Part shown: in pieces, positions 18,065 to 26,727 of the stretch
How the letters are laid out: every line of letters begins with the position of its first letter
Numbering within the stretch: the stretch's first letter is position 1
Source: Rhodococcus pseudokoreensis
GTDB lineage: Bacteria; Actinomycetota; Actinomycetes; Mycobacteriales; Mycobacteriaceae
Reading direction: 5' to 3'
DNA: 64,000 nucleotides
Assembly (NCBI RefSeq): GCF_017068395.1
Contig: NZ_CP070619.1
Location: 62,001 to 126,000, forward strand
Made by a program: the position numbers and the translations under genes
The notes under the pieces: model-generated
Told to the model about the DNA's origin: nothing
Seen by the model: only the letters and a program-made list of their open reading frames with translations
Database searches by the model: none

Positions 18065-19656
18065 GCCTGTGCCCGGGATGCCGCGAGCAGCTCGGGGATG
18101 GTCACCAGCTTCTGCCGCGGCCGCGCGCTTTCCCGTCCCCGGCGCTTCTCCTCCAGGTCGATCCGCCCCCAGGCTGCTTTGTCGAGCAGGTCCTCGACTC
18201 GGTCCGCGAGCAACTTCTCCAGCTCGTCGGGCGTGCGGCACGGATCCGAGAGCCGACCGGCGTCGAGATCGCGGAGGACGCTGTCGACGGTCTCCTCGGC
18301 GTCCTGCTTGTTGCTGCCGATGATCCCGCGCGGACCGCGCTTGATCCAGCCGGAGCAGTAGAGGCCCGGTACCGCCTCGCCGCGTTCGGGGTCGACGACG
18401 CGGCCGGCATCGTTCGGCAGGGTCGCGGTCGTCTCGTCGAACGGCAGGCCGACGACGGCGGTGCCGCGGTAGCCGATGGCGCGCAGCACCAGCGATGTCT
18501 CCACTCGCTCGGTTGTCCCGTCGGCACGGCGGAAGGTGATCGCCTCGACCCCGTCCCGGCCCTCGACCGAGATCGGCTCGAGGCCGAACCGGAACCGGAT
18601 CGTCGGTCCCTCGGCACCGTCACGGTCCACGGCGCGCAGCAGCACCTCGTGCTTGCGCCCACTACCGTTGTCCGCCACCTCGTCGCGCTCGGCGACGACG
18701 GCGATCCCGTCGAGCTTCTCCAGCGCCAGCAGCTCACCCTGCGAGAACGCTCCGTGCTCGACGCCGCGCCGGGCGGCGACGACCACCTCGGTGACGCTGC
18801 TCCCGGCGAGCGCGGCGATGGCGTGCTGGGCCATCTCGGTGGCGTGGAAGTCGTCGGCCGGACGCAGCAGCGTCCGCGCGACGTCGAGGGCGACGTTGCC
18901 GTTGCCGATCACCACGACCCGCTCGCCGCTGAGGTCGAAGCTCTCGGTCGCGTGTTCGGGGTGGCCGTTGTACCAGGCGACGAACGTCCGGGCGGCGTGC
19001 ACCCCGGGAAGGTCCTCGCCGGGAATGCCGAGCTTGCGGTCGTCCCTCGCACCGCCGGCCCAGAGCACGGCATGGTGGTACTCGAGCAGCTCCTCGACCG
19101 CGATGTCCTTGCCGACCTCGACGTTGAAGTAGCAGGTCACGTTGGGCCGGGACAGCACACCGGCGAACCGGTCGACGATCTTCTTCGTCTTGGCATGGTC
19201 TGGTGCGACACCGGCACGCACCAGCCCGAATGGCGTGGGCAGCCGCTCGAGCATCGTGACCGAGACGCCCTTGATGTCGCTGAGCGTGGCGGCCGCGTAG
19301 CACGCCGCGGGCCCGGTGCCGACGATTGCGACGCTCAGCGCTGCCTTGTCCTGCGGCAGCACTCGGCGGGTGAAGGTCGGCGCGCCGACCCCGACGAGGG
19401 GGTTCGTCGAGAAGTACTCGGCGTTGATCGCCAAGTAGTCCGACAGCTCTTCGGGCAGGTCCCAGTCGGAGTGCACCGCCTCGACCGGGCACTCGTCCAT
19501 GCAGGCGCCGCAGTCGATGCAGGTGGCCGGGTCGATGTACAGCTGCTCGGTGGTGGTGAAGTCGGGGTCGCCGGGACGGGGGCGGATGCACTGGACGGGG
19601 CAGACGGCGATGCACGACCCGTCGTTACAGCATCCCTGCGAGATCACGAACGTCAT
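18061..19656 (-). CDS. ferredoxin-NADP+ reductase, FprB-type with N-terminal ferredoxin domain
   Basis: The 531-residue protein fuses a seven/eight-iron ferredoxin (Cys at 9/10, 15, 19, 23 and 46, 49, 52, 56: CIDCGACMDECP) to an adrenodoxin-reductase-like flavoprotein. The latter shows the FAD Rossmann motif VAIVGTGPAAC, FGLVRAGVAPDHAKTK and the NADPH motif VVVIGNGNVALDVARTL. This is the layout of mycobacterial FprB, which passes electrons from NADPH to ferredoxins and P450s. It reads away from the P450-ferredoxin-P450 operon at 19861, making it the probable power supply for those P450s. It is the first gene of an overlapping operon that continues into two hydrolases, a hypothetical protein and a DUF3263-like gene. 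Confidence 0.92.
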   Translation of the reverse strand: MTFVISQGCCNDGSCIAVCPVQCIRPRPGDPDFTTTEQLYIDPATCIDCGACMDECPVEAVHSDWDLPEELSDYLAINAEYFSTNPLVGVGAPTFTRRVLPQDKAALSVAIVGTGPAACYAAATLSDIKGVSVTMLERLPTPFGLVRAGVAPDHAKTKKIVDRFAGVLSRPNVTCYFNVEVGKDIAVEELLEYHHAVLWAGGARDDRKLGIPGEDLPGVHAARTFVAWYNGHPEHATESFDLSGERVVVIGNGNVALDVARTLLRPADDFHATEMAQHAIAALAGSSVTEVVVAARRGVEHGAFSQGELLALEKLDGIAVVAERDEVADNGSGRKHEVLLRAVDRDGAEGPTIRFRFGLEPISVEGRDGVEAITFRRADGTTERVETSLVLRAIGYRGTAVVGLPFDETTATLPNDAGRVVDPERGEAVPGLYCSGWIKRGPRGIIGSNKQDAEETVDSVLRDLDAGRLSDPCRTPDELEKLLADRVEDLLDKAAWGRIDLEEKRRGRESARPRQKLVTIPELLAASRAQA

Positions 19657-19860
19657 GTGCTTGAGCTCTCCGTATTCGGGTGGGTGGCACTCGCGACGCG
19701 CTCATCGGCAAGTACGTCGGACACAATTGGTACACGATAACGCAACACAAATGAGATGGCGAACAATTCGCCCTTCTCTATCGTTGACAGGATTTTCTAC
19801 TGATGTCACAGTTATGGTGAAGCATTGTAATGACGTGACCCGGAGTGCCCGAGGAGACCG
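19657..19860. promoter_or_regulatory. divergent promoter region, reductase / P450 operons
   Basis: Two hundred bases separate two divergently transcribed operons. The region is A/T-rich relative to its surroundings and contains TTGACA at 19784-19789, similar hexanucleotide stretches (CACAATTG at about 19720 and AACACAAATG at about 19745), and TTATGG before the P450 start. I could not assign a -10 box with proper spacing, so exact promoters remain open. Confidence 0.4.
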
Positions 19861-21069
19861 ATGCCTGCCCCCACCGACGCCGTCCTGACCGACTTCGACC
19901 ACCACTCACCAGACTTCGCCGAACGCCCGTTCCGGGTGCTCGAGGAGTTGCGCAACGAGGCGCCGATCGCCTGGTCTACCGCACACGGGGGATTCTGGGT
20001 GGTCACCGACCACGAGCACGTCGTCGACGGGCTCGCCGACTACGCGACGTTCTCCTCGTCGTCCGGACCGGCGATCCCCGACAACCCCTTCGGCACCCGT
20101 CACATCCCGGTCGCCATGGACCCGCCCGTGCACAGCGTGTATCGCAAGGTGCTCAACGACTGGTACAGCAAGGCGAACATCACCGCCCGCACCCCGCAGA
20201 TCGAGGAGATGGTGCGCGGCATCGTGTCCGGCCTTGCCGAGCGCGGAAGCTGGGACTTCGTCGCGGACCTCGCCAACGTCTCACCCGGCGCCGTCACGCT
20301 GGGCATCCTCGGCTGGAACACCGAACGGCGGCTGGAGCTGCTCGACGTGATGACCCAGGCGCTGCGCAACCAGGCCAGCACCGATCCCGACGCCATCGAG
20401 CAGAACGCCGCAGGCAACCGCTGGATCCGCGAGCAGATCCTCACCGAGGCCGACGACCGCCGCGCCACGCCGCGCGACGACCTCATGACGGTCCTGGCTA
20501 CCCAGCCGATCGCCGACGGCCGGCCGCTCACCGACGAGGAACTGTGCGACTGCGTCGTTCTGCTCCTGCTCGCAGGCTTCCACACGACCAGCGGCGCCTT
20601 CACCGCGCTGATGACCCACCTGGAGCGCCACCCCGACGACAAGGTCCGGCTGCAGCAGGACCGCGACCTGATCCCGAACGCGATCGAGGAGATCATCCGG
20701 ATCTACTCCCCCGCCACCGCACACGCACGCAAGGTCACCGCGGACACCGAATTCGGCGGCGTCCGGATGCGCGAGGGCGACTGGACCCTCTTCGTGAACA
20801 TGGCGGCCAACCACGACCCGGCCGCTTTCTCCGACCCGGAGGCAGTCGACCTCGACCGCAACCGTGCGAAGAGCGTCGCGTTCGGCTGGGGCGTGCACCG
20901 CTGCCTCGGCCTGCACCTGGCCAGGCTCATCCTGCGGGTGGAGGTGGAGGCCGTCTTCGACCTCCTGCCCGGCTACCGGATCGACCTGGAGAACTCGGTG
21001 CTCTCCCACCACATGGGTCAGGGCTACTTCTACCTGTCCGTGCCCGCCGATCTGCCCAAGGGGGCGTGA
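19861..21069 (+). CDS. cytochrome P450 with atypical I-helix (AGFHTT)
   Basis: The 402-residue soluble bacterial-type P450 has E277-x-x-R280 (EEIIR) and the heme loop FGWGVHRCLG with Cys348. Its I-helix reads A238-G-F-H241-T-T. The acidic residue that normally precedes the threonine and helps deliver protons for O-O cleavage is a histidine. It heads an operon with a [3Fe-4S] ferredoxin and a second, closely similar P450. The pair share long identical blocks such as NPFGTRHIPV, SPGAVTLGILGW and AGNRWIREQI and are tandem duplicates. The substrate is unknown; hydroxylation or epoxidation of an alicyclic compound fits the neighbourhood. Confidence 0.93.
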   Translation: MPAPTDAVLTDFDHHSPDFAERPFRVLEELRNEAPIAWSTAHGGFWVVTDHEHVVDGLADYATFSSSSGPAIPDNPFGTRHIPVAMDPPVHSVYRKVLNDWYSKANITARTPQIEEMVRGIVSGLAERGSWDFVADLANVSPGAVTLGILGWNTERRLELLDVMTQALRNQASTDPDAIEQNAAGNRWIREQILTEADDRRATPRDDLMTVLATQPIADGRPLTDEELCDCVVLLLLAGFHTTSGAFTALMTHLERHPDDKVRLQQDRDLIPNAIEEIIRIYSPATAHARKVTADTEFGGVRMREGDWTLFVNMAANHDPAAFSDPEAVDLDRNRAKSVAFGWGVHRCLGLHLARLILRVEVEAVFDLLPGYRIDLENSVLSHHMGQGYFYLSVPADLPKGA

Positions 21070-21071
21070 GT

Positions 21072-21287
21072 ATGAGGATCAGCATCGACCGGGGGCTGTG
21101 CGAGGGGAACGCCGTGTGCGAGGCGCTCGCTCCACTGACCTTCGATCTCGACGAGAACGACCAGGCCCGGGTGCTCGCCGAGGCCCTCCGACCCGACGGC
21201 GAGGTCTCCGAGGACCACCGCGCGCTCGTCGAGCGCGCGGTCGACGGCTGTCCGCGCTTGGCCATCAGCGTCACCGACCAGCCCTGA
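21072..21287 (+). CDS. [3Fe-4S]-type ferredoxin
   Basis: The 71-residue ferredoxin has the P450-partner pattern CEGNAVC followed by a distant CP (DGCPRLAI). Only three cluster cysteines are present, as in single-cluster [3Fe-4S] ferredoxins of actinobacterial P450 systems. The variable residue at the cluster is Asn, unlike the His in the other two ferredoxins of this window. ATG 21072 follows the upstream P450 stop by two bases, so the two are translationally linked, and the second P450 begins 21 bases later. It should carry electrons from the FprB-type reductase to one or both P450s. Confidence 0.9.
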   Translation: MRISIDRGLCEGNAVCEALAPLTFDLDENDQARVLAEALRPDGEVSEDHRALVERAVDGCPRLAISVTDQP

Positions 21288-21308
21288 CCACAACCTCCGG
21301 GAGCCGCG

Positions 21309-22505
21309 ATGTCCGACCCGATCGTCACCGACTTCTCACACCACTCGGCCGAGTTCGCGTTGCGTCCGTTCGAGACGCTGGCGGATATGCGCGCCGAGGC
21401 GCCGGTCGCCTGGTCGACCGCCCACGACGGATTCTGGGTGGTCACCGACCACCAGCACATCATCGACGGACTGGCCGATTACGGCCGGTTTTCCTCGAGC
21501 TTCGGCCCCGCCATCCCGGCCAACCCGTTCGGCACACGCCACATACCGGTGGGCGTTGACCCGCCGCTGCACTCGACGTACCGACGGGTGTTGAACACGT
21601 GGTTCAGCAAGGCCGAGGTCACCCGGCGCGAGCCCGAGATCGCGACCCTGGTCACCGAGATCGTCACCGGCCTCGCGAAGAGCGGCAGCTGGGACTTCGT
21701 CTCCGACCTCGCTGACGTCTCCCCCGGTGCCGTCACGCTGGGCATCCTCGGCTGGGACAGGTCCCGGCGCGAGGAGCTGCTCGAGGTGATGGCACGCGGC
21801 CTGCGCAACCAGGCGAGCACCGATCCCTCGATCATCGAGCAGAACGCCGCGGGCAACCGCTGGATCCGCGAGCAGATCATTCTCGAGGCCGAGGACCGGC
21901 GGGCGCACCCCCGTGCGGACCTGATGACAGTGCTCGCCACCGAACCGATCGTGGACGGCGAGCCCATGAGCGACGAGGAGGTGAGCGACACCGTCGTCTT
22001 CCTCCTGCTCGCCGGCTTCCACACCACCAGCGGCGCGCTCACCGCACTTCTCGTGCAGATGGCGCTGGAGCCCGCACTCCACGAGCGCCTCGATGCCGAC
22101 CGGGACCTGATCCCGGCCGCGATCGACGAGGTGATCCGCATCTACACACCTGTCACCGCCGTGGCCCGACGGGTCACCGAGGACACCCACCTCGGCGAGG
22201 TGAGCATGCGGACCGGCGACTGGGCGCTGTTCGTCAACATGGCGGCGAACCACGACCCCGCCGCCTTCCCGGACCCGGAGCGGATCGACTTGGATCGCGA
22301 TCGGTCCAAGAGCGTCGCATTCGGCTGGGGCGTGCACCGCTGTATGGGCCTGCACCTGGCGCGGTTGGTCCTCCGCTTGGAGGTGGAGGCCGTCCTCGAC
22401 CTGCTGCCGGGCCACCGGATCGACCTCGATCGCACGGTGCGCTCGGACCACGTGGGTGTGGGATTCTTCTACCAGGTGGTGCCCGCAGTACTGCCCGGTC
22501 GCTGA
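21309..22505 (+). CDS. cytochrome P450, tandem paralogue with the same AGFHTT I-helix
   Basis: The 398-residue P450 has E274-x-x-R277 and heme loop FGWGVHRCMG with Cys345. Its I-helix reads A235-G-F-H238-T-T, again with His in place of the acidic residue. By eye it agrees with the P450 at 19861 over most of its length (two-thirds or more). Retention of the same unusual His in both copies suggests it is functional and older than the duplication. The copies may hydroxylate successive positions or related congeners of one substrate. A GGGAGCC ribosome site lies seven bases before the ATG. A stem-loop follows the stop. Confidence 0.93.
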   Translation: MSDPIVTDFSHHSAEFALRPFETLADMRAEAPVAWSTAHDGFWVVTDHQHIIDGLADYGRFSSSFGPAIPANPFGTRHIPVGVDPPLHSTYRRVLNTWFSKAEVTRREPEIATLVTEIVTGLAKSGSWDFVSDLADVSPGAVTLGILGWDRSRREELLEVMARGLRNQASTDPSIIEQNAAGNRWIREQIILEAEDRRAHPRADLMTVLATEPIVDGEPMSDEEVSDTVVFLLLAGFHTTSGALTALLVQMALEPALHERLDADRDLIPAAIDEVIRIYTPVTAVARRVTEDTHLGEVSMRTGDWALFVNMAANHDPAAFPDPERIDLDRDRSKSVAFGWGVHRCMGLHLARLVLRLEVEAVLDLLPGHRIDLDRTVRSDHVGVGFFYQVVPAVLPGR

Positions 22506-22530
22506 CCGGCCCATCAACGACCTCCCGGGC

Positions 22531-22560
22531 GTCGCCGAGGAAGAGCACCACCTCGGCGAC
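22531..22560. terminator. bidirectional stem-loop between convergent operons
   Basis: Perfect 10-bp arms GTCGCCGAGG (22531-22540) and CCTCGGCGAC (22551-22560) with a 10-base loop lie between the second P450 and the convergent DUF35 gene. No T-run is present, as is usual in high-GC actinobacteria. Confidence 0.65.
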
Positions 22561-22568
22561 ACCCGGCC

Positions 22569-22967
22569 TCAGGCCGGCCCGAAGACCGGGACGCGCTCGT
22601 GCTCGCCGACCGCCTCGAAGCGTGCGACGACCGCGGCGCCCATCGGATCGACGTCGTCGTCGAAGCCGGTCAGGGTGGTCAGCAGCCGCACCCCGCACTC
22701 CAACTCGACGAGGGCCACGTCGTACGGGACCCGTTCGCGCAGGTAGCCGGCATAGGCCCGGTGGTAGACGGCGTAGCTCCACACCGTGCCGCGCGGAGCG
22801 ACCTCCTCCCACGTGTATCCCCGGTCCAAGCACTCGGGGCAGACGCCGGCGGCAGGCCAGCGCACGAATGCGCAGCGATCGCACCGCTGGAAGACCAGCA
22901 TGCCCTCCGCCGCCGCGTCCCAGAACCGGGAGTCGTCCTGGGTCTCCGGGGTCTCATATCCGCTCAC
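22569..22967 (-). CDS. DUF35 OB-fold, zinc-ribbon protein
   Basis: The 132-residue product has a rubredoxin-like zinc ribbon (CDRC at about 29-32 and CPEC about fourteen residues on) followed by an OB-fold (RGTVWSYAVYHRAYA, VPYDVALVELECGVRL), the DUF35 layout. DUF35 proteins pair with thiolase-like enzymes and bind the CoA end of the substrate, as ChsH2's DUF35 domain does with Ltp2 in steroid side-chain cleavage. GTG 22967 overlaps the stop of the thiolase-like gene (GTGA), consistent with such a complex. It is the last gene of the BVMO/CoA-transferase operon. Confidence 0.88.
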   Translation of the reverse strand: MSGYETPETQDDSRFWDAAAEGMLVFQRCDRCAFVRWPAAGVCPECLDRGYTWEEVAPRGTVWSYAVYHRAYAGYLRERVPYDVALVELECGVRLLTTLTGFDDDVDPMGAAVVARFEAVGEHERVPVFGPA

Positions 22968-24115
22968 GACGCCTCCGTCGACAAGATCGTGCTGGCTGCC
23001 TTCATGAATCCGAACGTCGAGCAGTACTGCGCCGTGCGCAGGCCCTCGATCTGGCGCGCCCCCGCCTCGCCGCGCAGCTGTCTGACCGCCTCGCACAGGT
23101 GCAGGAAACCCCACATGTACGCCTCGGAGAGCTGGCCGCCGTTGGTGTTGAGCGGAAGCCGCCCACCATGGCCGACCGCACCCGACCGGAACGCCTCCCC
23201 GACGCCGCCCGGCTCGACGAAGCCGTAGTACTCGAGCATCTGGAGGACCCAGATGCTGGTCGGGTCCTGGATGTAGAGGGCGTCGACCGCCTCCCGTTCG
23301 ATCCCGGCGGCCGGATAGATCCGCTCGGCCACCTGCTGGATCCAGGGCCGCAGCCACTGGTCGGCGTTCTGCCGGTCGCGCAGACCGGTCTGCTGGGCGA
23401 TGCCCATCACGTGCACCGGCTTGTCGGTCAGCTCCGCCGCCCGGTCGGCCCGCGCCACGATCAGGCAGGCCGCGCCGTCCGAGATCATGCACAGGTCCGG
23501 GCGGCGCAGCGGCGCCACCAGGTACGGCGCCGCCAGGTAGTCCTCGACCGACGTCGGCTCCCGGAAGATCGCCAACGGGTTGTCGACCGCATACCGGCGT
23601 TGGGAGACCGAGACCTCGGCCAGATCTGCCTCGGTGGTGCCGTAGAGGTGCTGGTGCCTGCGGAACGCCATCGCCGCCGGACCGGCGACATTCAGGAAGC
23701 CGTAGACCGACGCCTCGTCCTGGCGCCCCAGGGGATGGCCGAACTTGTTCCCTGCGCTGCGCTGGTTGGTGCCATAGGCAATTGCGACCACGCTCGCCAG
23801 ACCCGCGTCGATCGCCGCGCACGCCAGGTGCAGGGAGAAGTTGCACGTGCCGTAGTCGAGGGTGGCGCTGTAGGCCGGGTTGAGGCCCGCCAGCCGGCCG
23901 ATCTCCGTGTCGATCCCGAAGCCGCCGAACGACTTGCAGGTGATCAGCCCGTCGATCTCCGACTTGTCGATGCCTGCTTCCGCCAAGGTGATCCGCAGAC
24001 CCTCGACCGCCAGTTCGTCGGCGGAGATGCCCGGGATCGTGCCCTGGGCGGTGTTGCCGGCGGCGACGATCGCGGTCCGCCCGCGGATCGCGCCGCCCAG
24101 CTGTGCTGCCGCCAT
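22964..24115 (-). CDS. thiolase-like protein (Ltp/DitF-type, candidate retro-aldolase)
   Basis: The 383-residue thiolase-fold protein keeps a cysteine at the usual nucleophile position (Cys91 in LDYGTCNFSLHLA). The C-terminal GHP histidine motif of true thiolases is replaced by GGQLSEAYMWG, and HGG occurs earlier. This profile resembles lipid-transfer-protein thiolases such as Ltp2 and DitF, some of which perform retro-aldol rather than thiolytic cleavage with a DUF35 partner. The start ATG shares one base with the CoA-transferase stop (TGATG), and the DUF35 gene overlaps its end. Likely role: removal of a short acyl unit from a CoA thioester. Cys91 retention makes genuine thiolysis possible as well. 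Confidence 0.85.
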   Translation of the reverse strand: MAAAQLGGAIRGRTAIVAAGNTAQGTIPGISADELAVEGLRITLAEAGIDKSEIDGLITCKSFGGFGIDTEIGRLAGLNPAYSATLDYGTCNFSLHLACAAIDAGLASVVAIAYGTNQRSAGNKFGHPLGRQDEASVYGFLNVAGPAAMAFRRHQHLYGTTEADLAEVSVSQRRYAVDNPLAIFREPTSVEDYLAAPYLVAPLRRPDLCMISDGAACLIVARADRAAELTDKPVHVMGIAQQTGLRDRQNADQWLRPWIQQVAERIYPAAGIEREAVDALYIQDPTSIWVLQMLEYYGFVEPGGVGEAFRSGAVGHGGRLPLNTNGGQLSEAYMWGFLHLCEAVRQLRGEAGARQIEGLRTAQYCSTFGFMKAASTILSTEAS

Positions 24116-26685
24116 CAGATCGCGTCCTCCGCTGCCAGTTCGTCGACCTCGTCGCGGCTCAGCCCGAGCAGTTCCTCGTAGACGTCGTAGTTGTGCTCGC
24201 CGTACGTCGGGGCGCCGCGGCCGACCTGGCCGCCGGCGTGCTGCGGCGTGTCGCTCATCTTCACCGAGGGAGCCGCCACCGGCCAGTGGCCGAAGTTGGT
24301 GGCGTCGAGCTCGGTCAGCCACTCCATCGCCGTCAGCTGCGGGTCGTTCTCCACCCGATCCTGCGCGGTCTGGGCGACACCGGCGGGTACGCCGACCGCC
24401 TGGAGCCGTTGCATCAGCTCGAACGGCTCCTGCTCCGACGTCCATCCCTGGATCAGCGCGTCGAGCGCCTCGCGGTTGCGGTGCCGGTCCTCGGCGGTCG
24501 CGAACTCCGCCTGCGAGAGCCACTCGACATGGCACGCCTCCTTGGCGAGGGCGATCCAGTCGCCCTCGCTCTGGCACGTGATGGCGATCCAGCGGTCGTC
24601 CCCCCGGGTGCGGTAGAGCCCCTCGGGCGCGGCGGTCGCGTACGGCGAGCGGTTGCCCGCCCGCTCCCAGACCCGGCCGTTGACCTGGTAGTCCAGGGCC
24701 GGAACGCCGGTCATGAAGATGCCCACCTCGCTCTGCGAGGCGTCGATCGCCTGTCCCTGTCCGGTCACGTCGTGGTGGTAGACGGCGCTCAGCAGGGCCA
24801 GCGCGAAGCTGTAGGCGCCGTACCAGTCCAGATAGGAGTAGCCCCAGCCGGCAGGCGGGAACGGGTCGCCGAGGCCGCTCATCTCCGAGGTGCCTGCGAA
24901 CGCCTGTGCCACCGGGCCGATGGTGCGGAACCGGCCGTAGATGCCCTTCGTGCCCATGCCCGACTGCTTGGCATAGATGATGTCGGACTTGATCTTGCGC
25001 AGCTCGTCGTAGCCCAGTCCCCAGCTCTCCATCACGCCCGGTGAGAAGCCCTCGGCGACGATGGTGCTTTCCGCGACCATCCGGCGGGCCAGCTCGAGGC
25101 CCTTGGGGTGCTTCACGTTGAGTGAGATGCCGCGCTTGCCTGGGTTCTTGTTGTTGTACTGCGCGCCGACCGGGCCGCCGAGGTCGGCGGGCCACTGCGA
25201 GGGCACCGGGCCGGTCGCCCGCTCGCGCGCCGCGCGTCCGCCGACCGGGTTGCCGCCGCGGCGCGGGTCGAGGTTCTTGTGCCACTCGACCTTGATCACG
25301 TCGGCGCCCAGGGAGGCCAGGAACCGGGTGGCGCCCGCCGAGGCGAGCATCCAGGTGAAGTCGAGAATGCGCACTCCCTGGAGCGCCCACGGCTTGCCAT
25401 GGCTGGAGAGCCGCTCGGGCAGGATGAGCGGCACCCGCTCGATCGGCCGGGGTGTCAGGCTCAACCGCAGGTCGCGGTGCTCGTCCAGCTTGGGGGCGGG
25501 AGTGGGTGTGACCCAGCCGTTCTCGGTCGAGATCCACTTGCTCAGCGGGTAGCGCAGCGAGCGACCCAGCTCTGGGTGCTCGATGTCACCGTAGGTGCCA
25601 CGTTCGAGCCAGTGCTCGTCGTAGGCCGACTCGTGGGGCTTGCGCACCGGCACCCACATGAGGCCGGCTTCCTGGGCCTCGCGCCACGGCACGTCGTCGA
25701 AGAGGTAGCGGCGCACCGTGTGCTCGACCGCATCCATGTTGCGCGCGGCGCCGCCCTCCATGCCCGGCAGCACGCGGGAGTCCTTGGTCTTCTCGTCGCT
25801 GCCGTCGCTGATCTCGTCGCCGATCCCGTAGCCGTCCAGGAATGGGCCGAGCAGCTTGGCGTTGCGCGTGGAGGCCAGGATCCAGCGGCCGTCCTTGGTC
25901 TGGAAGATCGAGCGGTGGATGGAGACCCCGGGCGCGGAGTGGCGGCAGGTCTGGCGGTGGAACGGCGTGCGCAGGCATACCCACGACATCAGGTCGCCCT
26001 CGGTGTTCTTCGCCATCGCCTCGTGCACCGCGCAGGAGAGGTGCTGCCCCTGCCCGGTGTGACGCCTGCTGATCAGCGCGGCGACGACGGTGAAGGCGAG
26101 TTGCTCGCCGGCGACGGCGTAGGAGTGGTCCAGTTGAGGTGCCACCGGCGGCAGGTCGTATTTCCCCGAGGGATCCGGGTCGTAGCCGTTGTTCATCACC
26201 TGGCCACCGAGGGCCAGGTGAACGAGATCGCTGGCCTTCCAGTCCTTGCGCGGTCCCTCCTCGCCGAAGGGGGTGATCCGCGCGACCACGAGGGCGGGGT
26301 CCCGCTCGCGCAACGTGGCGCTGCCGAGGTCCCGCTCGTCGAGGTAGCCCAGCGGCGTCGCGTCGAGCAGCACGTCGCAGGCGCCGACCAGTTCGACGAA
26401 CCCGGCTCGGCCCTCGGGCGTCTCGAGGTCGAGTACGACGGAGCGCTTGCCGCGGTTGTAGGTCCAGAAGTGCAGCGAGCGCTCGGGGTCCGGCACGTCG
26501 TCGACGAACGGACCCATCCGGCGGCTCTCGGCGCCCTCGGGCGGCTCGACCTTGATCACCTCGGCGCCGAGGCCGGCCAGCACCATTCCGCAGTACTCGC
26601 CGATCCGGTCGCCGACCTCGACGATGCGTATGCCTGCGAGTGCACCCGGCTTGGCCTGGTCTTCGGTTGTCTGGGGTGTAGTCAT
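24115..26685 (-). CDS. double-length CaiB/BaiF CoA-transferase
   Basis: The 856-residue protein contains two complete class III CoA-transferase units in one chain. One runs from about residue 15 to 410 (GIRIVEVGDRIGEYCGMVLA, GLGAEVIKVEPPEGAE) and the second from about 430 to 830 (GVRILDFTWMLASAGATRFL, LGADVIKVEW). Family dimers are interlocked rings, so a tandem fusion could form an intramolecular pseudo-dimer. Both halves keep an Asp in the catalytic-Asp region (LDHSYAVAG and YLDWYGAYS). Expected chemistry is transfer of CoA between carboxylic acids. It sits between a BVMO and the thiolase-like gene. Two more double-length relatives occur in this window. Confidence 0.88.
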   Translation of the reverse strand: MTTPQTTEDQAKPGALAGIRIVEVGDRIGEYCGMVLAGLGAEVIKVEPPEGAESRRMGPFVDDVPDPERSLHFWTYNRGKRSVVLDLETPEGRAGFVELVGACDVLLDATPLGYLDERDLGSATLRERDPALVVARITPFGEEGPRKDWKASDLVHLALGGQVMNNGYDPDPSGKYDLPPVAPQLDHSYAVAGEQLAFTVVAALISRRHTGQGQHLSCAVHEAMAKNTEGDLMSWVCLRTPFHRQTCRHSAPGVSIHRSIFQTKDGRWILASTRNAKLLGPFLDGYGIGDEISDGSDEKTKDSRVLPGMEGGAARNMDAVEHTVRRYLFDDVPWREAQEAGLMWVPVRKPHESAYDEHWLERGTYGDIEHPELGRSLRYPLSKWISTENGWVTPTPAPKLDEHRDLRLSLTPRPIERVPLILPERLSSHGKPWALQGVRILDFTWMLASAGATRFLASLGADVIKVEWHKNLDPRRGGNPVGGRAARERATGPVPSQWPADLGGPVGAQYNNKNPGKRGISLNVKHPKGLELARRMVAESTIVAEGFSPGVMESWGLGYDELRKIKSDIIYAKQSGMGTKGIYGRFRTIGPVAQAFAGTSEMSGLGDPFPPAGWGYSYLDWYGAYSFALALLSAVYHHDVTGQGQAIDASQSEVGIFMTGVPALDYQVNGRVWERAGNRSPYATAAPEGLYRTRGDDRWIAITCQSEGDWIALAKEACHVEWLSQAEFATAEDRHRNREALDALIQGWTSEQEPFELMQRLQAVGVPAGVAQTAQDRVENDPQLTAMEWLTELDATNFGHWPVAAPSVKMSDTPQHAGGQVGRGAPTYGEHNYDVYEELLGLSRDEVDELAAEDAI

Positions 26686-26727
26686 CGGGGTTCTCCAGTC
26701 ATTTCGTCAGGACGCGATCCAGTGCCG

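Noticed and set aside
17269..19740. An 823-codon open frame on the plus strand
   Set aside because: Antisense shadow of the alpha/beta-hydrolase and FprB-type reductase genes; arginine/proline-rich without domain signatures.
19784..19818. TTGACA plus TATGGT as the P450 promoter
   Set aside because: The spacing between the two hexamers is about 23 bases, too long for a standard sigma-70 promoter.
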